A DNA stretch of 64,000 nt from Sanghuangporus weigelae (Eukaryota; Basidiomycota; Agaricomycetes; Hymenochaetales; Hymenochaetaceae), in NCBI GenBank assembly GCA_033182465.1, contig CP137324.1, forward strand, positions 248,001 to 312,000, written 5' to 3'. This document shows, piece by piece, positions 11,351 to 23,500 of the stretch. The notes under the pieces are model-generated. The model worked only from the letters and a program-made list of their open reading frames with translations. It had not been told where the DNA came from and made no database searches. The position numbers and the translations under genes are program-made. Position 1 is the stretch's first letter. Each line of letters opens with the position of its first letter.

Positions 11351-12931
11351 GTCAGTCGGCGGTGTCGTATCTGAAGGTGCTACAGATGTCCGTCCTACTA
11401 AGGGTGCTGAATGTATGAAGGGACCTCCAAAAATGGGATGCCGACGCTATCAGACTCTCAAAGACCTACTACCCGGCAGGTGCCAGGAACCGTCGGAGAC
11501 GTAATGGATGGGTCTAGGGATGCCGCTGGATAAAGGGAATAGGATAACAGGACCGCCGCTTGAGAGGGGGGATCACAGGGGGCTGCCGACGTGGTATAAA
11601 CTCGGCCACAGGAAGGTATGAAGTGTATAAGATGAATATAAAGGATAAAATGGAGTGAGTGGCTGGAGAAGGCGCCGCTGGGTCGTCTGATAGGATGCCT
11701 GGGTCGTCGGATGGCCGCCGACGTCAAATAGAGGGGCGCCGGATCACTGAACGTCAGAGCGGCAGAGGTGTACCGGAGGCGGCGAAGGCAAGTAGAATGT
11801 GGAGTCAAACAAGAGGAGATGTCAAGGATAGTATATAGTCAAGAGGGAGGCTCAGTACATGAGGGGAGACTCAGAGTGAGGGATATCTCGAACTCTGGTG
11901 CTCGGTCTGGTACATGCTCTTAGAATCCTTGCTAGGCTTGGAATCCTTTCGTCTACAAGCTAGTATAAGCTCTATATATACTCTACTGCTGTCGCCGACA
12001 CATCCTACTGTCTGACAACATCTCCTGAGTCATCTGGGTCGCCAAGGGCCGCTGCCGGAGCGCCCAGGTGAAATCTGAGAGCGGCAACGTGAGGGGGGCA
12101 TCCAATAGCATGGAATATCGAGTATCTGCAATAATACGGGCGCCAGCGGAGTTGGGCTTGGCGGCGCGAGTCGGTGGCTTGGCACGCCGATGTACCACAT
12201 GCCTACCTTCCATACATGGTCTAATGGGGGCCGCCGCGTTGGGGGGAAGTCGGGAAACATCGGAACCGATGATCGGAGGCTGATATCGCGTATATGAGAC
12301 AAAGGGCGCATCAGCCGATGTCCCTGAGATGTCCGATGCATCGGCGGCACTCAATACAGAGTGTGGGCGATCCCTAGTGACTAATATGAGTGGCCGGAGC
12401 GGCAGTGCTGTGGGGGACTGCCGGACTGGTGGCAGATACATCGTAATGAGGCATGTAAGCACATATGACAATATATAGCTCCCTAGACAATGGGGGACTG
12501 CTTGGTAAGCTGTAGGAGGCGTCGGCGAGGGTACCTGAGGATGTCTGAGTGTCCGCCGCATTGATCGGCGCCAAGGAGGGCCGACTCGGAGGCATCCAGA
12601 GTCGCCGCACGGCTGTACGTATGGTAAATCATAAGATCGGCGGCACGTAGTCACTGAGGGATGTGTCCTATAGTGCCTGGTGCTGGGTAGGAGCTGTCGG
12701 CGGACCTGTCTGAGTGTTGGGGAGCCATCGGCGGATCGATTTGGGTCATAGGAGGGCGCCGCAGTACAGTACGTGTGCTGGAATCAATGGATACGTGCTC
12801 AAATGATGTCCTGAGTGCAATAGGAGTGTGCCCTCACACTCTCAGGTGTCGGCAGTGCTGGGATATGGTATCTGCAGTAAGAGGGAGCCATAGTATGAGT
12901 GTACTGGCACAGGAGGAGCCAGTGCGCTACA
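11351..12931. mobile_element. Nested GC-rich insertion inside the copia RT region
   Basis: About 1581 bases interrupt the copia reverse transcriptase and are flanked by a GCGTT duplication (11346-11350 and 12932-12936). With a 4-bp duplication (GCGT) the insert would read TGTCAG...GCTACA, i.e. TG...CA ends, which would fit an LTR-type element such as a solo LTR or a short non-autonomous copy. The interior is markedly richer in G and C than its host and repeats GTCGGCGG/CCGCCGAC-like words many times. An open frame of 223 codons (11983-12654, minus) has low-complexity composition and no recognisable domain. The class is not certain. Confidence 0.75.
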
Positions 12932-12936
12932 GCGTT

Positions 12937-15430
12937 GCTTGAACCAAGCTATCTGTTCGCCACGTGTTCCAGCAATAGTAAAGTCGTTGACATGAATCAC
13001 CACAATAAGAATTTTGTCTTTGTTGTGGAGGAAGAAAGCCCCGAGGTCGGCATCCGAGCAGGTAAATCCCAATTTATTACAAAGGATCCACGTGACTTTT
13101 TGATACCATTTTCGTCCAGACTGCTTAAGGCCATATATGGGTTTCTTCAGCTCGTATACCTCGGTTTTGCTCCTCGCATATCCTGGTGGCGGCCTCATGA
13201 ATATGTCCTCTCCGTCATCAAATTGGCCATTTAGGTAAGCACTTTTAACATCAATTTGTTCCAATTCGAGGTCGTAAAGTGCTGCCATGGCCAGGACGGC
13301 TCGGATAGTAGAAAGTTTCGCGACAGGTGCGTATGTTTCAAAAAAGTCGACTCCTGGGACTTGACTGAAACCCTGTGCCACTAACCTTGCTTTATATCGT
13401 ATAGGCTTCCCAGCAGCGTCCTTCTTCACCTTGAAGACCCACTTGGAACCTACGATGTTGGTTCCTTTAGGTACGTGGTCGCGTTTCTCCCATGTACCAG
13501 CTGATTCTAATGCGTGTATTTCTTCTTTCATAGCTTGCTCCCACAGTCTCCATTCGGGGAGTCTTTTCGCTTCTGATAGGGAGTGTGGTTCAACGACGTC
13601 CACGTCGTCCATAGCGGCCATGAACGCATACTCCTCATCGTAGTCGTCCACCCTCTCATCAATCACATCCGCAGCCGCAGCTACTGCTGCGCGCATGCCC
13701 CGTGGCAGACTCCTATCGGATCCCTCGCCGGCCAATACTCTCCTAACGTATGGAGAGGGTTTCTTAATGCGTTTAGAAGAGTTCTCGTTGTCCTCATCGA
13801 CGATCGTCTTGGATTTGTAAGTCTCTTTTTCTTCGTTTTTGTTTTTCTCGCTAGGGGTCTCCTTTTCTTCCTCCCTCTCAAGACAAATCGATTTGACGTC
13901 GCTCGGCGAAAAGTATACGCTTCGTTCCACGGTGAGTGATTTGTTTTCTGGCCAATATATGCATGATCCGTTCGATGCTGAATCATATCCAACCCATCTG
14001 CCCTCACGGACTCTTTTGTCCAATTTGGATCCACTAGTGTCGTGTACCCAGACTCGAGAGCCCCATTCGGGCAATCCCTTCAAGAAGGGTTTCTTTCCGT
14101 AAAGCGCCTCGTATGGCGTTTTATTTCCTAATGGTCTGGTAACAACACGATTCTTCAACCATGCTGCATGCTTGCAGCATTCGGACCACAAGTTCTTCGG
14201 CAAAACGCTGCTATGCAGCATTGAACGCATTTTCTCGCCAATTGTCCTATTGACTCGTTCAGCAACTCCATTGTGTTCGGGAGTATCATGAACGGTGAGC
14301 TTCTGTTCTGTTCCCTGAGATTTGAGAAACTCAACAAAGTCTTTCCCAGTGAATTCTCCCCCTCGATCGGAATGAAGTCTTTTTATTTTAACGCCATGTT
14401 GCGTTTCGGCCCACTTAGCAAACGTTTTGTACGAGTCGAAAGCGTCTCGTTTCGATCGTATGATTGCCAGGTATGTAAATCTTGTGGCATCATCTGTAAA
14501 TGACACATAGTAACGTTTGCCTCCAATCGATTGGACAGGTGAGGGTCCCCAAAGATCGGTATGAATTTCATCACCGAAATTTTCTGCTAACTTGCTAGAT
14601 CGAGCTTTTGTTATCTGGAATCGAGTAGCACGGCCATATAAACATGAATCACATGTTTTGGGCGCAGGTACTGACTGGTCTAGCTGGATTCCTTCAACAA
14701 GACCCTTCGTTATCAACTGGGTGGCAGATTTGGGCGATATATGGCCCAATCTCGCGTGCAACTGATCGACAGTGAGTTTCTGCCTCTCATCTTCATCATT
14801 GATCAAGTATGTAGCAGAATCGACGTTGAAACGATATAGACCACGTTCAGTACGAGGTATGTCTGCGATTTTCCTTCCTTCTGGATCGATAATGATGCAT
14901 TTTGCGTTTCCAAAAGTCGATTCGTGTCCCATTAAATTGAGACGGCCCACTGAAATTAGGGTAGATGTCACTCGAGGTGAGTACCACGCATCCTTCAATT
15001 GTATCTTTGACGCTGAATCTCCATTCGGTAGTTCTATCTCGATAGTTCCTTCTCCAACAGCGTGGAACGGCTGTCTATTCGCTGCGCGAAGTAACTTCGG
15101 CGGAACGGTATGAAACGAGATAAAATCAGATTTATTTGGAGAAAGGTGACGTGTACTTCCAGAATCAATGATAACTTGACTAATTCTTTCTTCTTCCTCG
15201 GGTGTATCCTCTGTCACTTTGGCTGAGAGCTCGACCATAGGATAGTCGTTTTCGTCTTCATCAAACCAGTCTTCGAAACCAGGTGGGCACTCGACACCTT
15301 CTTTCACATCCTCATCTACTGCAGCACACCAATCCGATTCGTCCTCAGAATCCACAGTTACGTTAGCAGACTCTTTCATGTTTCCATCCTTCGATTTAGG
15401 CTTTTCTGTCTCAGGTGGTGAGTTGTTCAT
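12937..15430 (-). pseudogene. Ty1/copia pol, N-terminal part (protease, integrase, RT start)
   Basis: In order on the minus strand: an aspartic protease segment around VIIDSGSTRHL, a GAG-pre-integrase zinc region with HARLGH and CDSCLYG, the integrase core with TDLWGPSP, DDATRF and GVAERVNRTI, and the first half of reverse transcriptase with WVFKVKKDAAGKP, YKARLVAQGF, FETYAPVAKL and VKSAYLNGQF. This order identifies Ty1/copia. The RT is interrupted by the nested insertion. It is part of a broken element. Confidence 0.93.
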
Positions 15431-16546
15431 TTCGCGTTTTGGTCCACTGTAAGATTGATCTTTTCTTTCTTTGAGCTTCTTACAGTTCTTGACAATGTGC
15501 CCTGGTTTGTGGCAATAATGACACGTCCTCGTTTCCTTTCGAGGTCGTTCCTCAGCAATGAGGGATACTTCCTTGCCTTTGGTATCTCGTTTTTGGTCAG
15601 TTTTTCGTCTTTCACGTTCTTTCGACTCTCGTTCGGATTCGACTGATATGAGATGGATTAGAGCGTCTGGATCGATGGCTCAGATTTTTCGAATGGTTTC
15701 CTGGGAAATTTGGCCACCATAAAACGAAATTGCATGACTTGCTGCTACTTCAGCGGCCGAAACTTGGGTCGAAGCGTACTTGGCCAATCCAGGAGGAATG
15801 GAGTTGATGATAGTCGACCTGTAAGCATCATCGTCGATTGTTACGCCGCATGCTGCTAATGTTTGCTTTTTGAGGCGTAATTCATTCAGGAATTGCTTCA
15901 CATTCGCTCCTTTGGGGCATTTCGACTCCATGAATTCGTTTTTCAACGAGGTTTGTGCAAACATCGATTTGTCGGTATATTCCTGAACTACTAATCTCCA
16001 TTTCTCAGCAACTGTACGACATGTCAAGATTCAGACAATAGTCGTATCAGGGAGCTTCGAGGTAAGCAAATAATTTGCTGTATCTTCGTCTTTGTCCCAT
16101 GCATCCTGACGAATTGACAATGTTAGATCGTCATCGTCATCGTCATCAGCTGGAGGAACCCCCGGGGATGGTGGAAGAGGCGGTAGGCTTTCTATAGGCG
16201 GTTCAGGCTGGGGCGGCGGAGCAGTCGCTGCTCCTCTGCCTCTGCCCCTACCTCGACCAGAACGCGTTTGGATTCCCTCAGGAGCGACAGGAGGCGGTTG
16301 AGGGGCTGGTGCAGAGCCCGTCAAGCCCAAATTCGGCCAACCCAAGGGGCCGAATGACTGAGCTGAAGGCTGGATAGTCGGGGGAACAGCTGCAGCCGCT
16401 TCAGGACGAGTGGACGACCCATCAAAGTGGTCCCAAACTCGTTTGGCACGTACAGCGGCCTCAAGACGTATAGCGAATATCGTCCAATTCTCCCCACTAG
16501 GCTGTAAAGACGGCACGGACTTCAGTTCGTCCAATGACAAGGACAT
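15431..16546 (-). pseudogene. Ty1/copia gag region
   Basis: The region begins MSLSLDELKSVPSLQPSG, typical of the gag start of fungal copia elements (NW.IF..RLEAA). It continues through a proline/glycine-rich stretch, a UBN2-like capsid segment (ECKCPKG-type, FLNELRLKKQTLAACG) and a CCHC knuckle, CHYCHKPGHIVKNC, at about 15485-15530. It is part of a broken element. Confidence 0.85.
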
Positions 16547-16646
16547 ATCGGTGAGTTTCTCCTTTTCTCTGTAGCGGTCTCAGGCGCTAACACTCGGAAT
16601 ATTGCTTTGATTGAAAAATAGCGGACTCTGGCGCACGATCAAGCAA

Positions 16647-16657
16647 GGCTCATAACC
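16647..16657 (-). other. Primer-binding site matching the anticodon arm of initiator tRNA-Met
   Basis: Immediately inside the 5' LTR the minus strand reads GGTTATGAGCC. This is complementary to GGCUCAUAACC, the anticodon-loop region of eukaryotic initiator tRNA-Met. Copia of Drosophila is known to use the 5' half of that tRNA as its primer, and the position here fits the same mechanism. Confidence 0.75.
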
Positions 16658-16943
16658 TGTTGTGAGGGAGCGAACACGAATATCCGAGAGGAAAACTCTC
16701 TATTGTTTTGTTATACAGTTTTAACAGCGGTTTTATAATACTGAAGGGATCTGAGACATAAGTCGGGATAGAACGGTAAAGAAATAGAATGGTAATACAA
16801 TTCAAAAAGCGAAAGAGAATTGACAAACAAGAATGACAAGCACAAAACCGAAAGAATGCAAATGATTAATAAATACCATATATTCATTCCAAACGGCAAG
16901 TGAAACAACTCGATCGGAACTTCAACAGTTTGATAATCCAACA
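16658..16943 (-). repeat. 5' LTR of the Ty1/copia element
   Basis: This is the partner of the 286-bp repeat at 10147-10432, with two substitutions between them. It is the upstream LTR of the minus-strand element and is followed by the AAGAA target duplication. Confidence 0.95.
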
Positions 16944-17139
16944 AAGAATTGGAGGGAGAAGCAGATGAAGGGCACGCATGCTGTGATGGCGAAGGTTGAG
17001 ATTAGGGAAGGCGCCGACAAGGACGAGATCGAAGCGGTGTTGACGGAAGCTACTAAAGATGTCCGAGGTGTCTAAGCCCCATGCCGCGTTGCCGGTCCAA
17101 AGATGTTCCGTCCGTCCCGTTATTCCAATATGATATATA

Positions 17140-17805
17140 CAGGCATTTACTGGTCCTTTAAACAGTACCCTTCCTTTGAACACCCTACATTTACTCACTC
17201 AAACCTCCAATTTGCAACTTGAAATTTTTATCATAGGTGGACAGAATACACATGAGTAATGCTGCGAAATTTCAGCAAATTACTATGACCCGTTAAATAC
17301 AGAGAAATTATTTACTGCTGAATTTCAGTGAAACTCAATGAGAAACAATGAATCAGATGCATTTTGCTATTCATTCATGCCTTGAGCATGGCTCAAAAGC
17401 AGATATATCAGTACTCCACTACTGCAAGTACATGCAGCCTAGTTTTTGTGGCGAAAGAGCTATCCAATGAATTAATAGAAGGCATACAATAAAGGTGACT
17501 TGAAAAGCGTGACAGGCAGACTTATCAACATTATTATGTAATCGGGCGGTTCTCATCTCGCGAATATGCACTAGCATGACACTTATGTCACAAGGTGTTC
17601 AAAGGAGTTAATTTCGTGACATTTACCCTACTTTTTTCACACGCACAATTTGATTTTTCCTGCACATTTTACAGCTCAAAAAAATTTCAGCATATAGCCT
17701 CCATAGCAGACTACTCAGATATGTAATTAGATTTTTTTTAAAATGTTTGTGGTGTTGTGTACGAGTGGATCTGTATTGGGTGTTCAAAGGACCGGTAAAT
17801 GCCTG
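17140..17805. mobile_element. 666-bp MITE with TA target duplication (Tc1/mariner/pogo-like)
   Basis: The ends are inverted repeats: CAGGCATTTACTGGTCCTTT at the left and the complement of AAAGGACCGGTAAATGCCTG at the right. A further inverted GGGTGTTCAAAGG motif lies next to each. TA flanks both ends (17138-17139, 17806-17807), the signature of Tc1/mariner-superfamily insertion. The interior is A/T-rich with no open frame of note, so it is non-autonomous. The left inverted repeat carries an extra ~15 bases. It lies between the interrupted small gene and the Aim9-like gene. Confidence 0.85.
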
Positions 17806-17901
17806 TATGTAGTTGTAAGCTTATCTCGATCGTTTGAAAGAAGCTCCGAATGTTATCTTATCTCCAGGTCTGAGTGAAGCGTCGGTTAGTTTCGCTCTGC
17901 C

Positions 17902-19874
17902 ATGTTCCGCCTTTGGTGTTCCTCCCTACGACTCCTTGCAGCTGGAGTCTCCTCCTCTCTGCGTCGTCCTTGCTGCCCACTCTCTTCTCTCAACCCCTCT
18001 TTCACGAGGAACCCCATCACCACCGCGACCAGTCGACTACCTTCTCGTCGACTCTCCAAAATGTTGGACCCGAAGTCTCTCATGGAGGATCTGGAGAGCG
18101 AACTCTTCAACTACACTACTGGGCGTTTCCTGTAAGTCTCCTCCATCTTGTCTCGTCTTTGTCTAACTCGTAATGTGACGTTGCTCAGTGCCAACGAAGC
18201 CCTTCGCCTCCGAGATCGCAGGCGCGTCTTCGACATCCCCGGACTCTTTAGAATCATCGCTAAGGTACTGTCCTGCAAGACTGAAGAGATCGTCGGCTTT
18301 AGAAAGCTTGGAGAGGGTGGCTTCAACCGTACCTTTCTCGTCACCTTAGACACTGGCTTCCAGCTCGTCGCTCGCATCCCGTATCCCATCCTACTTCCCA
18401 AGGCGTACGCTCTCGCCAGTGAAGTCGCTACCATGGACTTCCTTCGCTCCAAAGGGCTCCTCATTCCCAAGGTCTACGCGTATTCCTTTACGTCAAAGAA
18501 CGAGGCCGAGACGGAATACATTCTAATGGAGTACGCTGAAGGCATCGACTTGAGCCAGATATGGTTCGACCTCAAGGAAGATGAAATCATCTCACTTATG
18601 GACCAGCTTGTGAAGGTTGAGTCTACTATGATGTCCATCTCTTTCCCCGCTGGCGGGAGCATTTACTACACCAGAGACCTGAAGGAGCTGTCTGGGAACG
18701 AGGGCATCCCGCTCGAGGAGGACAATGAAGGCATCCCACTCGACGAGCAGATCGAGAGCATCTCGCTCGAAAAGGAGCGATTCTGTATAGGCCCTGATGT
18801 ATCGGTACCGCTGTGGTATGGACGAAGGGAACAACTGGACGTATTCCGAGGACCATGTACGTCGCACTTCTCCCATCTCTTCGGCCTCTTCTTAATCAAT
18901 CGATGACCATAGATGAAGACGCCAAATCGGTGCTGGTGGCGGGAGCCAAGAAAGAGCTCGCCTACCTTGACCAGTTTGGCTCACTGAGGGCACCTTATCA
19001 ACGCTTCCGAAGGGAGTACTATAACTACGAGAAGCAGTCACCGTCGGATCACGCCAATAACCTTCGTCGCTATCTCTGTCTCGCACCGTCGCTCGTGCCA
19101 GACAACGACTCCCAAAACACTTTCTGCATCCGCCATCCCGACCTCACCGATAGCAATCTCAAGATTTCGATAGATTCCAGCGGCTTGCAGATCCTTAGCG
19201 TGTTGGACTGGCAGTACGCTGTTGTCCTACCCCTCTTCCTCCACGCCGGTATGCCCGACGTCATCCAGAATGAAGAGGATGAGGTCTCTCGAGGGATGGT
19301 CAAGCCTAAGCTACCGGACGACTTCGACAAGCTATCAGAAAAAGAGCAAGAATGGGAGATGGAGCTCCTCCGTCGTCGTCTTGTTCACTATCATTACAAC
19401 CTGAGCACAGCCGCGTACAACAGGATCCACCACAAGGGTCTGGTCTATCCGTTGAATACTTTCCGTCGCCGCATCTACAATCATGCAACTGCTGTGTGGG
19501 AGGGTGAGACAATCAAGTTGCTGTATGCGCTGATGGATATGGTGTGTGGCTGGGCGAGTTTCGCGAAAGACGGCACGCCATGTCCGGTGGTGTTCACAGA
19601 GGACGAGAAAGCTGCAGCGGTTCAGCTGTATCAGGCACTGGCAAACGCAGAAATGGGTGAGAGGATGCTGATGGACAGAGTCGGCTACGCGGAGGAGACC
19701 TGGGTGCCCGTCGCTCACTACGAGAAAGCCAAGGCGTTCGGTCAGCAGATGAAGCAGATGACATTGAAGGCATGTGCGGAGGACGAAGAGGCAACGGAGG
19801 AGACGTACGCTGTGATCGAGACGAACTGGCCCTTGGACGATATGGACGAAGAGGAGTTAGAGGAGTACAAGTAA
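17902..19874 (+). CDS. Aim9-like mitochondrial phosphotransferase (APH/choline-kinase fold)
   Basis: Three exons (17902-18131, 18189-18856, 18913-19874) encode 619 residues, and both introns (57 and 56 nt) keep the frame. The N-terminus (MFRLWCSSLRLLAAGVSSSLRR) is basic and hydrophobic, as in a mitochondrial presequence. The body has the phosphotransferase-family (PF01636) marks: a nucleotide-loop-like GEGGFNRTF at about residue 120, a Brenner-type catalytic motif HPDLTDSNL, and the metal-binding LDW in ILSVLDWQYA. Fungal relatives are named Altered Inheritance of Mitochondria 9; the substrate is unknown. Despite the family name nothing suggests antibiotic resistance. A short internal repeat (GIPLEED/GIPLDEQ/SISLEKE) lies at about residues 265-285. 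The gene looks intact although it sits between mobile sequences. A start at the second ATG (18061) would drop the presequence. Confidence 0.88.
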
Positions 19875-20554
19875 GGAATCGACCTGTACATCCATTCTGC
19901 GATATTATTATCTATCTGCTGTTGAATTCATCATCACTCAGGCTCTTTCGCAAGGACTGTCAACGGAAACTTCTTTTCGACGAAGGACACGTTCGTCGAC
20001 GTTGTTCTTTGGCTTGTTAATATCGCGAATGTTCAAATGAGGCGCACTTGTCCACTTTCCAATGAGCTATACTTGTTAGTTCTCATTCGAAGACGGAGCT
20101 TATATCTCAGTTCCATCCCACCATTCGTGTCAGTGGATAGAGGGTGTATCGTGGTATGGGACTCGACTCCAACTTCAAGGAAACCCAATAGAAAAATCAG
20201 TCGTTCCTCATATGTAATGCTGACATCTAAAAGCTTTACCGTCCTTCGTGCACTGAGCCTTGTACGATTTCAGCAAAGAAATAACACAACGTTCTCTGCT
20301 TCAACAACTATTTTTGAGATTGCTGGTTATGCTTTGCCAGGTCTATCTCTGACCGATATTTGCCTTGGTAGTGCGTCATATCTTGCGTCCCTGCTGTTGT
20401 CCTTACTAAGTCTCATAATTCTTGGTTCTTGTCGTTAGGCCACATCGGGTGGATTGTTTCGACAGTGTTTGTTGGTCCAGTTCACGACCCAGCTACTACC
20501 AAAGTCTCATCACGAACGTACCGAAGGCGATCGCCCTATATTGGATTCGCGCTA
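19875..20554. other. Stretch without a recognisable gene
   Basis: This is the 3' flank of the Aim9-like gene up to repeat block B. A plus-strand frame of 133 codons (20037-20438) has no domain and no gene-like composition. I see no terminal repeats. Confidence 0.5.
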
Positions 20555-23500
20555 TCATTTCCATTTTAATTGCAACAGCTGCGCGTGGTTTTTCTTTCTA
20601 TAACGGTATTTGAAACGACGGAGATGGCTTGCGACATCGCACCGGATGAAGTAAATGGTATTTAAGCTAGAAAGGCGATAGTAATACTAATGGTATGCAA
20701 TGTGGTGAGTGCCTTCCAACAGATCTAGATGTTTATTATTCATTTCAACGGACATTCTGACATATGTATCTAGCAACCTTCATAGACGCCAGCGATTTGA
20801 CAACATTCTGACTCCATGATTGTTTATGAAGTGAATACCACTTCACTATCTGTACTCGGTAGCAACGCTGGATGGAATATTACTTCTCAGAGACTTCGGG
20901 TCGCGAGGAGAGTCGACAGACTTTGAAAAGTTAGTGTTGCTTCTCTGTCAGCTGGAACGAAGCTTAAAGACTAATGAGCCATCTCATTGGTTCACGAAGC
21001 CTTTCATAACAGGTATGTCGTCCGTCTCTTCCATGTGTATCGAGAAGACACAAAAATACACACTCTGCGCCAGTAGAAGAGCATAAACCGCGCTCGATTC
21101 GGATGGTAATGGGTGTGAGGATCTTTACGTTCTAAGATGTAACCTCATGATCGCTGATAATGATATGGACAGCTGGTCCTCTACTTTCCCTTTTTCTCCT
21201 GGTTCTGGACGGAGCGTGAGGAATAAACGGATGTTATGACAGATGTGGAAACGGAACCAACTCGATATCGGTACGTACATCCGTTGGAGCCTGCGAATCT
21301 GGTCCGGTGGCCGTGGAACGTTTGATTGGCCATCTATCTTCTCGCGACCTATTCACTAGGTGCTGTATGCTGTACTGTTCGGCCTTGGTCTGGATGCCCC
21401 TCGGACTTACTCTAACCTTGATCCGCAGGGCCGAGATTCGGTACTAGTGGTGAGAAGCATTCAATTGCATTGCTAAATTCAAAAGCATTTCCCTGGGGCT
21501 CGGTCTTTTAGAAGGAATCTCCTGGATGGCGAGAGACTCGTGAAGTGACTACCGATCGGATGGGTCTTGTGGATTTAACAAAGTAGAACAATGCTTTCTC
21601 CGCAAAGGAACATGGTAGACTATTTCTGCTAATCAAGGTAAAATCCGCTCCAAAGGAATCCCTCCTTTGTCTTCCTGCATTGATAACTGTTCTCTACGGA
21701 GGTGTTCTCTGAGTCTGCGGTGTTTAACCATCTCTCTTATACACCGGCCGTAAGAAGAGCGGGGCATAAGCAGGACACCGCTTAAAAGCCGCTATCATTC
21801 TGGACGTAGTCTTTGCATGTCTGTGCTCTCTTTGCTTCCTGTCGCTAAATACGTATATCGGAAGGTTGTCTATACAACAATAACAATGGGAAGGGGGAAG
21901 ATAATTGATTTACGAATTCGAAGTTGACGTTCAAACGCACGTGTGTTCACTATATTGTCGGACTTCGACTTCATTATGTTCACTAATGCTTCCTTCGAAT
22001 CGTATTCAAAGGTAGCAGAACTACCACTTTCTAGGAGAGTTAGATACAAACCGTTCGGTCCAATATCGTTGGATATCGGTCCGAGCAGATAATTACAGAA
22101 CTCACGGACGTGGCTTCTTTGATTTCGGGCGGCGACCCGTTTGTTTACTCTTCAAGAAGCACAACTGAATTGATTCTATTTTGACTATTGTATGTAGCAG
22201 AGGCGCGAACGGATCCGTGGGTCAGGTAAAGGAGGACCTGATCCCTTGCATGTGCATTTAGTTTGGTGGTACAAATAGATGCGGAGTTTGTCCGAACCCT
22301 CGTATCTCCCACTGGCCAGGTGGCAGCTGTCTACTCTGGGATTGAACCGATAACGGAGCTGAGATGGCGTCCTTATATTCAATAGGGATGCAGCTGATTA
22401 GACGTCGAGAAGAAGGTAATGTGATACTGTACATTTCCCTTGGGTGAGAGGTTAATGCTAGTGATCTTTTCGTTTCAGTGATTCCCAGCGTGTTCTGGTA
22501 CGCCTTCTATCTTCATTCAAGGGCCAAAAACTCAAATGCACACCGATAATCTTCAGTACTCCGGCTATCTTGGCCCTGCTGGTCTTTCACTAATCAGATG
22601 CGGCGCCAGTGCTCCTGTATTATGCTTTGGCGTTCAATATCTGGATTCTCGATCACGCGACTTCTATTTTAGTGGCAGCGACAAATATAGATCCTGAGCC
22701 GGTGGCCTCCGTCCAGAGTCCTATTGTCTGTCCTCTCGACTGACTCGATTCGACTGGTCAATGATATTATTCTGCTGTACAGAATGCACCAAGGTGCAGT
22801 GAACTCGGCTCAACAAAATTTAGAGACCTTCCCCGCGAACCACTGGCCTATACATCCGTCTTGCGGCCTCTCTACATTGCCTTTACCCACACTAAGTCGT
22901 CTTCTCAGATGGTTATCGTCCACAAGGCATCGCAAAGCTATTTTTGGTCTCAGTCTAACTAGCGAGGCGCGTTCAAATCTCTCATCGAGTTCCGACAAAT
23001 GTCTTCCCAGCTCACGAACCTCTGTGGCTCGAAGCTAATATCTCAAGGGCTTTCGCTCCGGAATTCCGCGCCGACTTCAGACTTCCACCACTTCCGTGCT
23101 CGTCTTCTGTTCAGCAGGTCTAGACCAGAAGCCGTTTATTCGTGGCTAGCTGTAAAGCGTGGGTGGATATACGCAACGTACTGTTTCGCGTGAGATCGAA
23201 ATCATATCGGCTTGCGACATCGCACCGGATGAAATAAGTAGTATTTACGCAAGAAAGGTGGTAGCAATGACAATGCGCTATGTCGTGAGTCGCAAGGGTT
23301 CTCGTTCATTCCAACAGACATTCTGACATATATATGTATCTAGGGACCTTCTTCGCGACGTATAGACGCAAGCGATTTGACAACATTCTGACTCCATGAT
23401 TGTTCAAAAAGTGAATACCCCCCTTCATCCTATGGATTCGACAACGACGTAGAACGCAATAATACTCTTCAGAGAATCCACGTTGCGAGGAGAGTCGACA

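Larger units (their letters stand above)
10147..16943 (-). mobile_element. Ty1/copia LTR retrotransposon, minus strand
   Basis: The element has 286-bp LTRs at both ends (TGTTG...CAACA) and a 5-bp target duplication AAGAA. The order of parts on the minus strand is LTR, primer-binding site, gag with a CCHC knuckle, protease/integrase, reverse transcriptase, RNase H, polypurine tract, LTR; integrase before reverse transcriptase is diagnostic of Ty1/copia. The two LTRs differ at only two positions, so the insertion is young. A second element of about 1.58 kb sits inside the reverse transcriptase region. Overall the copy is broken, with the nested insertion plus a few other breaks, and is treated here as a fossil. 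Confidence 0.95.
9905..17075 (+). pseudogene. Small host gene split by a retrotransposon
   Basis: The coding region starts at ATG 9905 and runs to 10146, where a Ty1/copia element is inserted with an AAGAA target duplication (10142-10146 and 16944-16948). The host frame resumes after the element and reaches a TAA at 17073-17075. The host parts, 242 and 127 bases, add to a whole number of codons (122 residues), so the insertion is the only visible damage. The protein begins MQKQLGTAFTSLLEGNGWQ, is rich in basic and polar residues and ends in an acidic helix-like tail (ADKDEIEAVLTEATKDVRGV). I do not recognise a family. A TATA box and a likely 5'-UTR intron support that it was a real gene. The insertion should abolish the normal product; a truncated 80-residue protein running into the LTR remains possible. 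Confidence 0.65.

Noticed and set aside
11983-12654. Gene from a 223-codon frame in the nested insertion
   Set aside because: The composition is low-complexity, no domain is visible, and the frame follows from the GC-rich repeated words.
17902-19874. Antibiotic-resistance phosphotransferase
   Set aside because: The fold family is shared, but the mitochondrial presequence, length and fungal context fit the Aim9-like group instead.
20037-20438. 133-codon plus-strand gene
   Set aside because: No domain and no gene-like composition; it lies in a 3' flank.
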